From Metopolophium dirhodum (Eukaryota > Arthropoda > Insecta > Hemiptera > Aphididae), in NCBI RefSeq assembly GCF_019925205.1, contig NC_083565.1, positions 30,780,241 to 30,844,240 on the forward strand: DNA of 64,000 nt. The letters run 5' to 3'. Positions 45,730-56,688 of this stretch are shown here, piece after piece; the stretch's first letter is position 1; every line of letters starts with the position of its first letter. Below the pieces are notes generated by a model. That model was not told the DNA's origin and made no database searches. It saw only the letters and a list, made by a program, of their open reading frames with translations. Position numbers and translations under genes: made by a program.

Positions 45730-47823
45730 ATGATTAAAAGCAATAGAACAAAATTAAGAAGAATTAAAGCTGAATTAGATAACATTGATTATAACCCACA
45801 AGAATCACAAATAAATTATATTATTCAAAATGATTCAATTTCATTGAATTGTGAAGATGATCTTGCTGCTAATACCATAAATGCTGCTTGTGACACCACT
45901 GATATTATTTTTGATGCTAAATCGCCTACTTTTGTTAACAACACTGAATTAAATGACACATTTCAAGGTGTGGACTGCAGTGATGAAGATGATCAATTCA
46001 TTTCTGTAGAAACCGAGCCTAAAATTAATGAAATGCTCGCAGACTGGGCAGTTAGTTGTAAAATAACATTTAATAGTATGAATCAACTGTTATCAATTTT
46101 AAAAAAACATAAATGTTTTTCTAAATTACCTAAAGACAGCCGAACTTTATTAGCTACACCCCATGCATCAAATTTAAAATATATTCGTAATGTCGACCCT
46201 GGAATATATCATCACTTCGGTTTGGCTAACGGTATAGTTCAGTGTTTACAAGACAGTTCAGTAAATGATTCAGTTATTCAAATTGCAATAGGCATCGATG
46301 GATTGCCATTATCTAAGTCTAGTAATAGCCAACTATGGCCTATTTTGGCATTTATTATGAACACAGATAACTTAAAACAAACAGTTTTTCCTGTAGGTAT
46401 TTATCATGGAAATTCAAAACCTAAAGACAGTGATGATTTTATGTATGATTTTGTTGTGGAAGCTCGTGAATTATCTGATAATGGAATTATTATTAACAAC
46501 TCAAAAGTATTTGTTTCTATTAAAGTAATTTGTTGTGATGTCCCTGCTCGCTGTTTTGTATTGAAGACAAAATATCACTCTGGTTTTAATTCATGTTCAC
46601 GATGCATTATTGAAGGAGAGTATGTAAATAATCGTGTTTGTTTCCCATATTCAAATATATATTCTGCACCAAGAACTGATGATGACTATCGAAATTGCAG
46701 AAATGAAGAATATCATAATTCACCAATGCCTTCAATAATTACCAAGTTACCTAATTTTGATATTACAAAATCTTTTGTTTTAGATTATATGCACCTCACA
46801 AATTTAGGAGTAATGCGTAAGCTATTGTCTTTTTGGGTTCTCAAAGGGCCTTCAAATGTTAGACTTTCTGGGAAAAAGATATCTGAGTTAACTGAATTAT
46901 TACTAAAATTGAGACCATTTGTTACTTCAGAGTTTTGTAGAAAACCTAGGGAAGTTCAAGATATTCTTCGATGGAAATCTACAGAATTTCGATTATTTCT
47001 AATTTATATTGGACCATTTGTACTCAAAGATATTATAACTGATGATTGTTATAGTAATTTTATGTGTTTAAATGTCGCCATGGTCATTCTTTTGAGTCCG
47101 GATCATCAAAATTTATCCTCCTATGCGCAAACACTTTTGGAATACTTTGTGGAAACATTTCAAAATATTTATGGAACTCACAATGTATCACACAATGTTC
47201 ATAGTTTATTGCACATAACATCTGATTATGAGCGTTATGGACCATTGGATAAATGTAGCTGCTACCCATTCGAGAACTATATGAAAGAAATTAAGACAAT
47301 GTTGAGGAAGCATGAAAAACCGTTGCAACAGTTAATTAACCGTTATAGCGAACAAAAATTTACCAAAATTCATCACTCATCTAGTGTACTAAAAACTTGT
47401 AAAAGTTATTCTTTAAAAAAAATTCATAAAAATGGTCCGCTGCCAAATTTTACAAGTATTACTGGATATCAATATTCATGTTTAATTTTTAATAATTTTA
47501 AAATTAATATTAATTGCAAACGAGATCAATTTATTTTAACAAACTGTAAACATATTGTGAAATGCTTTAATATTATGGAAACATGTGTAAATGGCGAAAA
47601 AGGAACATTTATACTAGGAAAACATTTCATTAACAAGTCACCGGCATATATAAAACCTATGGATTCAACTATTTTAGATATTTATTTGGTTGATAATATA
47701 TCAACTAACTTTCAGCTATGGAATGTTAATAAAATAAGTAAAAAAATTATGGTACTGCCTTTTAAAGATAGATATGTGGCACTACCTATCTTACATTCTG
47801 AAATCCATAAAACTTTATTATAA
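45730..47823 (+). CDS. tnp2-like transposase, intact, 697 aa
   Basis: One uninterrupted exon. The N-terminal ~110 residues are acidic and low in conservation. The catalytic region follows the tnp2 pattern: GIDGLPLSKSSNSQLWPILA (D190), then ICCDVPARC (D270), a zinc-like CSRC pair (C289, C292), DYMHLTNLGVMRKLL (D352, H355), RKPREVQDILRWKSTEFR, and DKCSCYPFENYMKEIK (E515). D190 and D270 fit the first two DDE acids; the third is not certain (D352 or E515). The family acts on the inverted repeats of its own element in the nucleus. The ATG is the first in frame and follows the predicted acceptor at 45,708. AATAAA lies 10 bp after the stop. The length and open frame suggest a working enzyme. Proteins of this architecture occur in ants, aphids and cnidarians, known here from general knowledge rather than a search. 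Confidence 0.85.
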   Translation: MIKSNRTKLRRIKAELDNIDYNPQESQINYIIQNDSISLNCEDDLAANTINAACDTTDIIFDAKSPTFVNNTELNDTFQGVDCSDEDDQFISVETEPKINEMLADWAVSCKITFNSMNQLLSILKKHKCFSKLPKDSRTLLATPHASNLKYIRNVDPGIYHHFGLANGIVQCLQDSSVNDSVIQIAIGIDGLPLSKSSNSQLWPILAFIMNTDNLKQTVFPVGIYHGNSKPKDSDDFMYDFVVEARELSDNGIIINNSKVFVSIKVICCDVPARCFVLKTKYHSGFNSCSRCIIEGEYVNNRVCFPYSNIYSAPRTDDDYRNCRNEEYHNSPMPSIITKLPNFDITKSFVLDYMHLTNLGVMRKLLSFWVLKGPSNVRLSGKKISELTELLLKLRPFVTSEFCRKPREVQDILRWKSTEFRLFLIYIGPFVLKDIITDDCYSNFMCLNVAMVILLSPDHQNLSSYAQTLLEYFVETFQNIYGTHNVSHNVHSLLHITSDYERYGPLDKCSCYPFENYMKEIKTMLRKHEKPLQQLINRYSEQKFTKIHHSSSVLKTCKSYSLKKIHKNGPLPNFTSITGYQYSCLIFNNFKININCKRDQFILTNCKHIVKCFNIMETCVNGEKGTFILGKHFINKSPAYIKPMDSTILDIYLVDNISTNFQLWNVNKISKKIMVLPFKDRYVALPILHSEIHKTLL

Positions 47824-47832
47824 TATAATAAT

Positions 47833-47838
47833 AATAAA
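47833..47838 (+). terminator. Poly(A) signal of the transposase gene
   Basis: AATAAA lies 10 bp downstream of the transposase TAA. The AT-rich context offers other candidates, so its use is plausible but not proven. Confidence 0.35.
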
Positions 47839-48119
47839 ACTACATAAAAAATAATTATACATATATATATATATATTTATTATATATATACAATGATGTA
47901 TACCTATAATACAAATGTACATATAGTTAGTTAAATAGTTAATAGGTAATTTAGTATTATGATTTAATTTTTATACCTAATAATATGGTCAAAATTTGTC
48001 AAATTATTCAATTTTTTGTAATAATTATTTGCAGATTATAATATAATTTTAGTAATAATACAAATTACAAATATTAATACCATATATTGTAATAAGGTAT
48101 TATTATCGTCATCATCATC

Positions 48120-50866
48120 ATGTATATAATCGCACATTTCTATAAAGAAGATTCTGTGGAAGTAGTACCAAGTACCTGGTATAAAAACAATGAAAGTGCC
48201 TGGCCTAATAAATTGTCAAATGTAAAAAAATTTGTTACTCGAAGAACTTATCCCAATAAATTTGATTTTAATTGGTTTCCTGCACGACAACTTGGTCGTA
48301 AATTTGGTAATAATAATTCATAATTGTACATCATTTAATACATTTCAAATAAATAATTATTTTTAAATTTTAGCTTCATATGAAGAAGCAAAAAGTAAAT
48401 TATCTACGGCTGAATTTAAATCTGATTTATCTACTGCAGAAGATGAACGTTACACTCGTCAATTTAGAGCAGCAAATAAAAGAGTCAGTCGTAATAGTAG
48501 TTCGCCTGAAATCGTAAAAAATTCGAGAAGTACAGGGATGAAGAGCCCACCATCTGTGTTTTGTATGACTTTATATTATATTAAATTATGTATTTGTGTG
48601 ATTTAAGCTATAATCAATGTATAATAACAATATTTATATATTTATTTGATATTATATTACATTTTAAAAATGTAATATGTAATGCGTTATAATAATTACA
48701 TTTTTTTTTCAGTTAATAAAGAAAAATTTACTCCAAACAATTTAAATGTTCAACAGAAAAAAGATAAAAAATCCTATTCAAATGTAAAAAGAAGTCTTTT
48801 CACTGATGATTATAATACTAATAATTTTGAGAAAAGATCTTCAAATAATCTTGGTAACTATTATGAATATACCCTTTGTATTGTTTTTAAATAAATCAAC
48901 TTAATAAATATGCATATTTTAGACACAACACCGACCAGCAACAATAGTCCATCTGCAAGTCATGTTTTACAAAAAAGTTCATATTCAAAGAGCAGTTCAA
49001 ATAACAGAAGTCTTTTCACTGATGATGATAATAATATTAATTTTGAAAAAAATTCTTTAAAGATTCTTGGTAACTATTATGAATATACCCTTTGTATTGT
49101 TTTTAAATAAATCAACTTAATAAATATGCATATTTTAGACACAACACCGATGAGCAACAATAGTCCATCTGCAAGTCATGTTTTACAAAAAAGTTCATAT
49201 TCAAAAAGCGGTTCAAATGTAAACAGAAGTCTTTTCACTGATGATGATAATAATATTAATTTTGAAAAAAATTCTTCAAATAATCTTGGTAACTATTATA
49301 GATATACACTTTGTATTGTTTTTAAATAAATCAACTTAATAAATATGCATATTTTAGACACAACACCGATGAGTAACAATAGTCCATCTGCAAGTCATGT
49401 TTTACAAAAAAGTTCATATTCAAAAAGCGGTTCAAATGTAAACAGAAGTCTTTTCACTGATGATGATAATAATATTAATTCTGAAAAAAATTCTTCAAAT
49501 AATCTTGGTAACTATTATAGATATACACTTTGTATTGTTTTTAAATAAATCAACTTAATAAATATGCATATTTTAGACACACCGACGAGGAACAAAAAAC
49601 TATCTGCAAATCATGTTTTACAAAAAAGTTCATATTCAAAAAGCGGTTCAAATGTAAACAGAAGTCTTTTCACTGATAAATTATTGTATTCTTCTGAGAA
49701 AAAATCTTTCAAAAGTAGGCATATCAAACAATTAACACATTTAGGTATACTAAACATTATAATATTATATAGTGATCATTGTGTTTGTTGTGTTTCTGCA
49801 TTATAAATTAATATAATTATAATAATCACTGATCATGATTTAATGAAATGATCTAGAATATTGATGTATTTTGAATTGTATGGATTCAATTGCAAATTTT
49901 TCACATACTTGGCTATTTTTAAGTAAATTAACTGCATATATTTAATTTTTTTATGTAGAATTTAAAACAATATAAAATAATAAAATTTAATTTTTATTTC
50001 AAAATTATAATTAGTTTTCACTAATTTTAGATTGGGATGACCAATAATGATCATGCTTTTTAAATCACTGTATAATATGATGTTTGATTTTTGTATTTAT
50101 AAGGCTATATTAACTATATATTATTTATTATTTTCATAGAAAAAAATCAGTCTGTGCCTTTTGAAAAACACATTTCTTTGTGTTTGGCAGAAATAAAGTA
50201 TGAAATAAAAAGTCATACTTATAAAATTGATTGCTTAAAAGAGAAAATTGATTTTATTGAAGAAAATCTCAAAAGTTTTAAATCGTATAATAGAAGTATT
50301 GATACAAATGGTAATAATGATGATATTATGTTTGATTCATTAATTTGTTTATGGCCTCTTAAGAATGATGATGATTTAGTTGAGTTTGAAAATATATTAC
50401 TGGATAAAGCTAAGAAAAAGCAATGTGTGAGTAATACCTAATATGTTAAATACAATTATGGAAAAAAAACTGTTTCATCATATTACATTTATTTATTTTT
50501 TTATAGGAAATTATATTATCTAGGGCAATTTCAAAGAACATACCTATAACCATAAGAGTTATGATGCAGCGAATGTTTACAGACAACTTTTTGTCAAATT
50601 TTTCTTTCATCGGCTTCAAAGGGAAAAAAAACTTTTCAAAACTCCGCAGTTGTTCTTTAATTTTTGGTAAAAATGAAAATTTTTTTAATTTTTAACATTT
50701 TAATTCTTCTTATATTTTAGATTCTATAAGAAGAGTGAAAAAATTTGAAAATGTGTCAGATTGTGATATCTCCACCCCAATAAAATCCTGGTTAGCACAA
50801 GCTAATAACCGCTTAATAAAATCAAAAACAAAAAATGATTCTACTCATGTAGTACATCACTTATAA
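48120..50866 (+). CDS. Transposon-encoded companion protein with DUF4806-like C-terminus (ten exons)
   Basis: Exons with canonical sites and consistent phases: 48,120-48,306, 48,374-48,562, 48,713-48,853, 48,923-49,069, 49,139-49,288, 49,358-49,507, 49,577-49,744, 50,140-50,426, 50,507-50,666 and 50,721-50,866. The product is about 570 residues. The N-terminus (FYKEDSVEVVPSTWYKNNES, FNWFPARQLGRKF, then SYEEAKSKLSTAEFKSDLST) matches a domain that often precedes DUF4806 in insect and cnidarian proteins. The middle is Ser/Asn-rich and built from the repeated exon (SSYSKSGSNVNRSLFTDDDN). The C-terminus (WPLKNDDDLVEFENILLDKA, then ITIRVMMQRMFTDNFLSNFS, FIGFKGKKNFSKLRS) fits DUF4806. Its function is unknown; a DNA-binding or regulatory partner of the transposase is an inference from co-location. 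The start ATG is the first in frame before WYKNNES. No stop or frameshift interrupts it. Confidence 0.75.
48713..49744 (+). repeat. Tandemly amplified exon-intron unit, 216-219 bp
   Basis: Units of exon plus 69-bp intron repeat at 48,923, 49,139, 49,358 and 49,577. A diverged ancestor-like exon lies at 48,713. The introns are nearly identical (GTAACTATTATG to TATGCATATTTTAG). All exons start and end in phase 1, so copy number can change without a frameshift. The last copy has a different 3-prime half. Confidence 0.9.
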
Positions 50867-52014
50867 ATAACTAATTATTTTATTGTTATTATTATAAATT
50901 TTTCATACAAAAGGTTACTCATAATTTTTTAATTATTATATTATATAATATTATATTACCCTAAAAAAAAAAATATATTCAATTTTTTTACTTTTTATAT
51001 TTTTTGTTTGTTGATGTATTTTGATCATATATAAATTGAAGATCAATCAAGTTTTTTATTTTATAATCTGTTTGTTTCAACTATATTTACTATATAATAT
51101 GGTTATTATATACACTTTACTAATATAGGTATTATAATTTTTATTGTATTTAATATTTAATGATGTTATTATACATACAAAAGTTATTTCTTATTTTATA
51201 ATTTTTTTGCTAAATTGATTATATTTCTACAAATATTATAATGTAGTTTTAAATTTTATGATTTTTTAATACCTAATATTACATTGTATTTAAATTTTTT
51301 TACGAGTTGATTTCAAAATTTTTTTTTATTATATTATATAAATTATATTAACGCACTTAATTATAATGTGCTTGTTCTATGTTCAATATGTAATGGCCTT
51401 TCTTTAAATTTTAATTGCTTTTTTATTCATATATGATGTTGTATACATAATATTGAATTTATTATATATTATTAATTTTGATAAACAATAACCATTATCT
51501 ATATATTTAAATGTGATATATTATTCTGGCATAGCTTATTATTAATTATTATACCAGATCATAATTATTATAATAAATAAATAAAAAATACATTTTTTAA
51601 ATATCCAAAAACATGAATTATTATTTACTATACTTATTATATCTAGATTCTATATACAATACTACTATACTGATATTATACAATAATATCCATAATTTAT
51701 TTAGTTTTTCAGAAATACGAGTATTATATAATATATGTATATATTATATAACATTTCAAACCATTATTAGTATCAACAATAAATTTAACTACAAATATTT
51801 TATATACTGAAAAACATCATAAAATCATATATTGGAAATCTGTGATAACGAATGTGATGAAAATATATGTAAATCATATTGTAAACATATTGATATTTGT
51901 GCCAAAACATATTCAGATCACGAATATACAACTTAAAAAACATTTTTTTATAATATTTTAGACATTAAAATATGTTCCTCTAACATATTATGGAAACGTG
52001 TTGACAATATTGTA
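50867..52014. other. Non-coding right region of the large transposon
   Basis: Very AT-rich. The last ~180 bp repeat the words ACATATT and AAACATATT in both strands (for example near 51,888, 51,908, 51,970, 51,985), a plausible right subterminal binding region. Confidence 0.5.
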
Positions 52015-52033
52015 TTGCTGTGTGGGATAATAC
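52015..52033. repeat. Right terminal inverted repeat and target duplication
   Basis: TTGCTGTGTGGGATA (52,015-52,029) is the exact reverse complement of the left end and is followed by ATAC (52,030-52,033). Confidence 0.85.
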
Positions 52034-53289
52034 CAACTATATTTTTACAATGATGCGTGTTTTTTTTTTTTTAATATTTTTTATTATTTTTTCTTGTGGT
52101 CTGTGTAAACTATAAGTATTCGTAATAAAGATTCAATTTTCATATATAATATTATATTATAGGCACTCAGTATGTAATCATATGTTTATTTTTAGTTTAA
52201 TTTAATTGTAGGTATTTAGCATAAATTTTGTAAATGATGTACAAATTTATTTTTGGTGTTTTAAGGCTGCTGTAAGATCAATTTATGAGAATCCTTGCAT
52301 TAAATTGTTAGGATTATTTGATATGAATAATTATTTTATTACATATAGGTAAGTCGATCAGAAACTATATTTACACTGAATTTTAATAGTAAAAAGCTAT
52401 TAAAATATCTATTATTTGTATTTATTTGTTAATAATAATTAAGACTTAAATATTAGCAGTAATCTTGTTCCTTTCACAAAATGTTTTTAATTATTTTTAA
52501 TTTAATTTACATTTATCCCAAAGTGATCTCAGAATAATCATTCAATGATGAATTTAATAGTTACATTCTCGGTTACATTAATTTGATTATAAATAAGAAC
52601 AGTTTCTAGCTTCTACTACAACATTATTTTATATTTTATTTTATGTTTTTAATTTTTTTAATGCAGTCTGCTCCTTGTGTCGGTGATTTTACACGTAATA
52701 TAATAAAATTTATACTAGTGATGAGTAGGTACCTGATTATTTAATCAAATTATTTACACGATTATTAACTAAAAAAATATCTATGAAGTATAAACATCCG
52801 CATTTCCATTAACTATAAATTCATAATTAAATGAGCTATACATGTTACATATATTTTTCGAAAAAAACTATTTAAAAAAACAAGAATAATTCCTATTTGA
52901 TGGCACACGGGTTGATCTAGCAACTGACTGCTACGATTACTGTGCAATTTTTTTTAAGCATAATACGTTTTGAAAACGTCCAGTAAAGAGTTTGTTTTAA
53001 GACTGTCCGTCTTGATAACAACTAATTTAATTTAAAGTGTATTGTTATATTATATTATAATGAAATTAATAATTATAGTAAAATACCTATATAATTGTAA
53101 GACATTTAATACCTATATCTATAGCCATCTAGGGTATAAACTACACTAAAAAAGGTGTAAGTATGCTAATAAAATATATGAGGTGTATAATGTATTTATG
53201 TATGTAAAAATATAAAATATAAAGATTAATAATATTATATTGTTTTAAATACTTCGCGCAAACCTAAGGTGATACCCGGCGTATAGTAT
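52034..53289. other. No gene recognised
   Basis: AT-rich sequence between the transposon and family B copy 4. Further downstream exons of a copy 4 gene, if it is a gene, would lie here on the minus strand, but none could be supported. Confidence 0.35.
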
Positions 53290-53890
53290 AACATACAAAA
53301 AGGTGCGTATTAAACTTGTCGTGGTGAAACGAAGACGGTCTCGCGTATTTTATACATTGCGCTATTAGGATTAAACTTGCTACGCTAACGCTAACGCTAT
53401 GCTAACGCTGCTATGTCACCTAGTTAACAGATTGTCCGTGGCAATAAATATTTAATTTAAGTCTAAAAAGTAAATGTAAAATAGTAGGTAATAATATGAA
53501 AACAAACTTACTTGTAAACATTTACTCTTCCGGTGAAACGTAGCTAGAGTGCCGCTATCGCCGAAGAAACTGCTATCTTCATCCATCTTCATCTAATCAT
53601 CTCACTCCGATGAGCTGAAACTTGAAAGTATCGAAATATTTTATGAAAATAACCTGATCATAACGAAATTTGCGAGTTTGTGTTAAAACTTACATTATAA
53701 TATATACGGTTTAACGAACTGTCCGTTTATATTTATATTTTTTTGTTCACTGAAATCAAAATTCTAATATTCTCCCGCCAGTGCCAATAGACACAGTGTT
53801 TGTGAAGTTATATTTTTTTGATACCTAATTAATTTACAATATGAATTATTATAAGTTACCTATGTAGGTACTTGTCCAAAACACGACTAC
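53290..53890 (-). repeat. Family B segment, copy 4 (best exon candidate)
   Basis: On the minus strand an ATG opens MDEDSSFFGDSGTLATFHRK and SKCLQ, ending at a GTAAGT donor. The same stretch in copy 1 aligns codon by codon for much of its length. After the donor come the shared TTTTTAG acceptor-like site and the AAATATTTATTGCCACGG block. The upstream (higher coordinate) part, about 53,770-53,890, is shared with copy 1 at 39,370-39,500. All four copies point the same way. This may be the first exon of a small gene family; no complete gene could be assembled. Confidence 0.4.
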
Positions 53891-54476
53891 CGGGAAATCA
53901 TTGGTTTTTATGGTATAGCCTTACAAAGTTCACGATTGTCGGTGTTTTACGCACCCGTACAACGCTTAAAGTTTACCGAGCTTAAGTATTACAAATTAAT
54001 TTTTTTTTTAATCTAGGTAAATCAACATTTTAAAATTGATGATGCAAAAATAATTCTGACACCCACCCATGGTGGTTTTACATAACAAGTCGAGGGATGT
54101 TTTTGATTTTAATTGTTCGAGCAAGCGCAGTGTGGTACACCGGGTACATATGAAATTACCAAAAATTTCAATTGGCTATGATACATATAACGTAAAAATA
54201 AGACTGACCGCCTAGTTCAGACTTCCCTGTCGTTTTCAGTTAAAAACTAATGATTTCCGGCAATTAATTTTTGCAATATCGTTCTTAATTCGTTGTAACT
54301 TGTAATATATATACCTATTTTAAAAATATTATTCGTGGGTAATTGAAACGTCTAAAATATATTATCATATTTGTATATAATAATAAAAAAATAATAATAA
54401 TTCACCTTAACCGGCTACGGTATTAATAATATCAATATAAGTATAGTGTATGTCAGCCTAGTATAAGTATATCCTA

Positions 54477-54620
54477 GGCTGACAAATCGTCTCCACTTAA
54501 AATTGTTTTTCGTATAGGTACAATGATATTATATCATTGAATTCAAATTTAATACTATCCATAACAATCACCCACTTGTAACCTACTGTTCAGCAGAGTC
54601 ACTTCCAATTTTTTTTTTTT
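54477..54620 (+). repeat. Dispersed repeat family A copy
   Basis: Carries GCTGACAAATCGTCTCCACT, the AATGATATTATATCATTGAA block, CACCCACTTGTAACCTACTG and a T-run end. Confidence 0.65.
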
Positions 54621-56688
54621 ATTGACCTCCCTTTTTATTTAATTCCTGATAAACGAGTTTTGTATAAGTAGGTATAGACTTTACAATGATGTGTGTTTAT
54701 TTTTATTTATTTTGTGTCTGGGCAGTACAACTGCATCGCTATTCTTCGACTGTATCTTGTTCGATGTGAAGGGAATCTAGTTGGTGCATAATATAGGGAG
54801 GTAAAAATAGCCTTTTCAGCTTTTTAAAGTAATTATTTTAGATTCTGAGTGGAGCAATGAATATGTATTGAATATTGATAATACAAGTATGTGTGTTTTA
54901 TTTATTTAATAGTTATATTTTCGTATCTGAAAACACTTTATTTCTAGGATATTTTTATCCATCTCAAATAGTACAAACTGTCCGCCATATTGACTGTTGT
55001 TACTATACCTAGTATCTAAAACCAGTGTTTGGAAGGAATGAGTTCCAAAAGGAACGGATTCCTGGAACAAATTCCTTTTTATAAAAAAAAAAATGAGAAA
55101 ATTAACTAGTTCTTTTTTTAAAGGAAAAATAACAAAATTGTTCGTTCCTTTCTAGTTCCATTATTTATACAGATAAATATGTAAATAATTGAAATTAAGA
55201 TTTTTTCTTTTAATGTGTATAATGTATACCTAGGGGCGTACTGCAGGCCCACCGGGATACCGGGATAATAATAAATAATTGTTTTAAAATTAAATAATAA
55301 TTGAAAAGAGAAAATTACATAAGCGACAAACAACAAATGTCGTTGGTTAGTTTTAGTTTCTGGTAATGAAACTTTTGGTGTGATCATATTATACTATTAC
55401 GTATACTCGTTGAAAAACAAATATTTTATTTTAGAATTCTAATGATTACTAGACAAGACAAAACGGTATGCGGGTATACGGACAGTTTAGATTAGGCTCC
55501 GAATGTTTCTGTTTATAATAAAGTTATTTATAAATTACATGGATTATTAATTATCAATGATAATATTATTAACCTAGTACCTATATTATACATATTATTT
55601 TATTTCATTAATTTGAATTTCGTCGACGGGCTTAGTTATTTTCTACAATTTTAACAGTTTGTACTGATTGCCATACAGCCCAAACAGGTAAGTTTCTGAT
55701 TTTTCTTAATTTCTAGAATAATAAATGTCTTAAGTAGGTAATAAAAACTATTAAAGTAATAATTTGAATAAATTGAAAATAGTTTATAATTTTAAAGTGG
55801 TTTTAGATTTGATGTGTTGAACCTAATTAGTGTTATATAATTATATACATAATAAAATAATAATCATATTAAGACAGGACTTTGAAATTAGTACACAGAA
55901 AAGTCAATGTAAAATTTACCTAGATACTATTGAAACAATGAAATGTGAGTGGAAAAAGTATTACTACCTACATTTATTTTTAATTTTTCAATAATTCTTA
56001 TTACGTAACTACTACTATTGTTGTGGTTCATAGGTAACATAATATTATTATGAATTTTGTTTATGTTTAATATATAATAGTTTTAATAAAAATCATTACT
56101 ATTAGCATAATATTATTATCCATTTATTTAGTATTGATCATAATAATATAATAAGGCGATCTTTCTCGGCTGGATCGTATGCACAACATTTTGCGTTTAT
56201 GGCGTTGTGTTTAATATTTATTAAGCCAGAATTGAATGAGTGTGGCTGATATAAACCTCAGAACAAGTAATAGACTTATTGTGTGAAAAAGTACAGAAAT
56301 GTTAAGAATGTTGAAAATTTAGTTTTTAAACATTTTATTCAACTATTTGTATATTATTTTTTCTGTATAGAACTACTTTTAAGAACATACTATTCATATT
56401 TTATAATTTATACTATGCAATCAAGATCATTTAAATAAAAATAACTACCTATGTTAATATTGTTGTGTATTCATTTTTTTTTTATAGAACTTAAATTTAA
56501 ATATATATTTGGTTTATTATTTAGGTTCATGTTAATTGAATATTTTTTTCTTATTTCTTCTGGCATAGGCTATAGGTATACATGGGACCCATTGCTATTA
56601 ATAAGTATAGTAAGTGGACCTTTTAATTAATATTTTTTTATATATAATTATATTCAATTTCCCGGTAAGGAAAATGGACCCAGTACGG

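Larger units (their letters stand above)
42620..52029 (+). mobile_element. Complete 9.4-kb DNA transposon, tnp2-like transposase plus DUF4806-type companion gene
   Basis: The element is bounded by perfect 15-bp inverted repeats TATCCCACACAGCAA and flanked by ATAC direct repeats. In order it holds a 50-bp subterminal tandem array, a zone rich in ACGTACTA motifs, a TATA box with a non-coding first exon, an intact transposase gene (45,730-47,823), a ten-exon second gene (48,120-50,866), and a right subterminal zone repeating AACATATT-like motifs (51,830-52,010). Long subterminal repeat zones, a tnp2-like transposase and a second protein recall CACTA/EnSpm elements. The termini do not start CACTA and the duplication is 4 bp rather than 3, so the exact superfamily is open. 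Intact frames and perfect ends suggest recent activity. Confidence 0.85.

Noticed and set aside
47084..47269. Minus-strand frame inside the transposase
   Set aside because: Shadow of the transposase coding sequence.
38700..53890. Assigning family B copies to the aphid bicycle effector genes
   Set aside because: Small exons and cysteines are suggestive, but no complete CYC-repeat gene could be assembled, and two copies have stops in the aligned frame.
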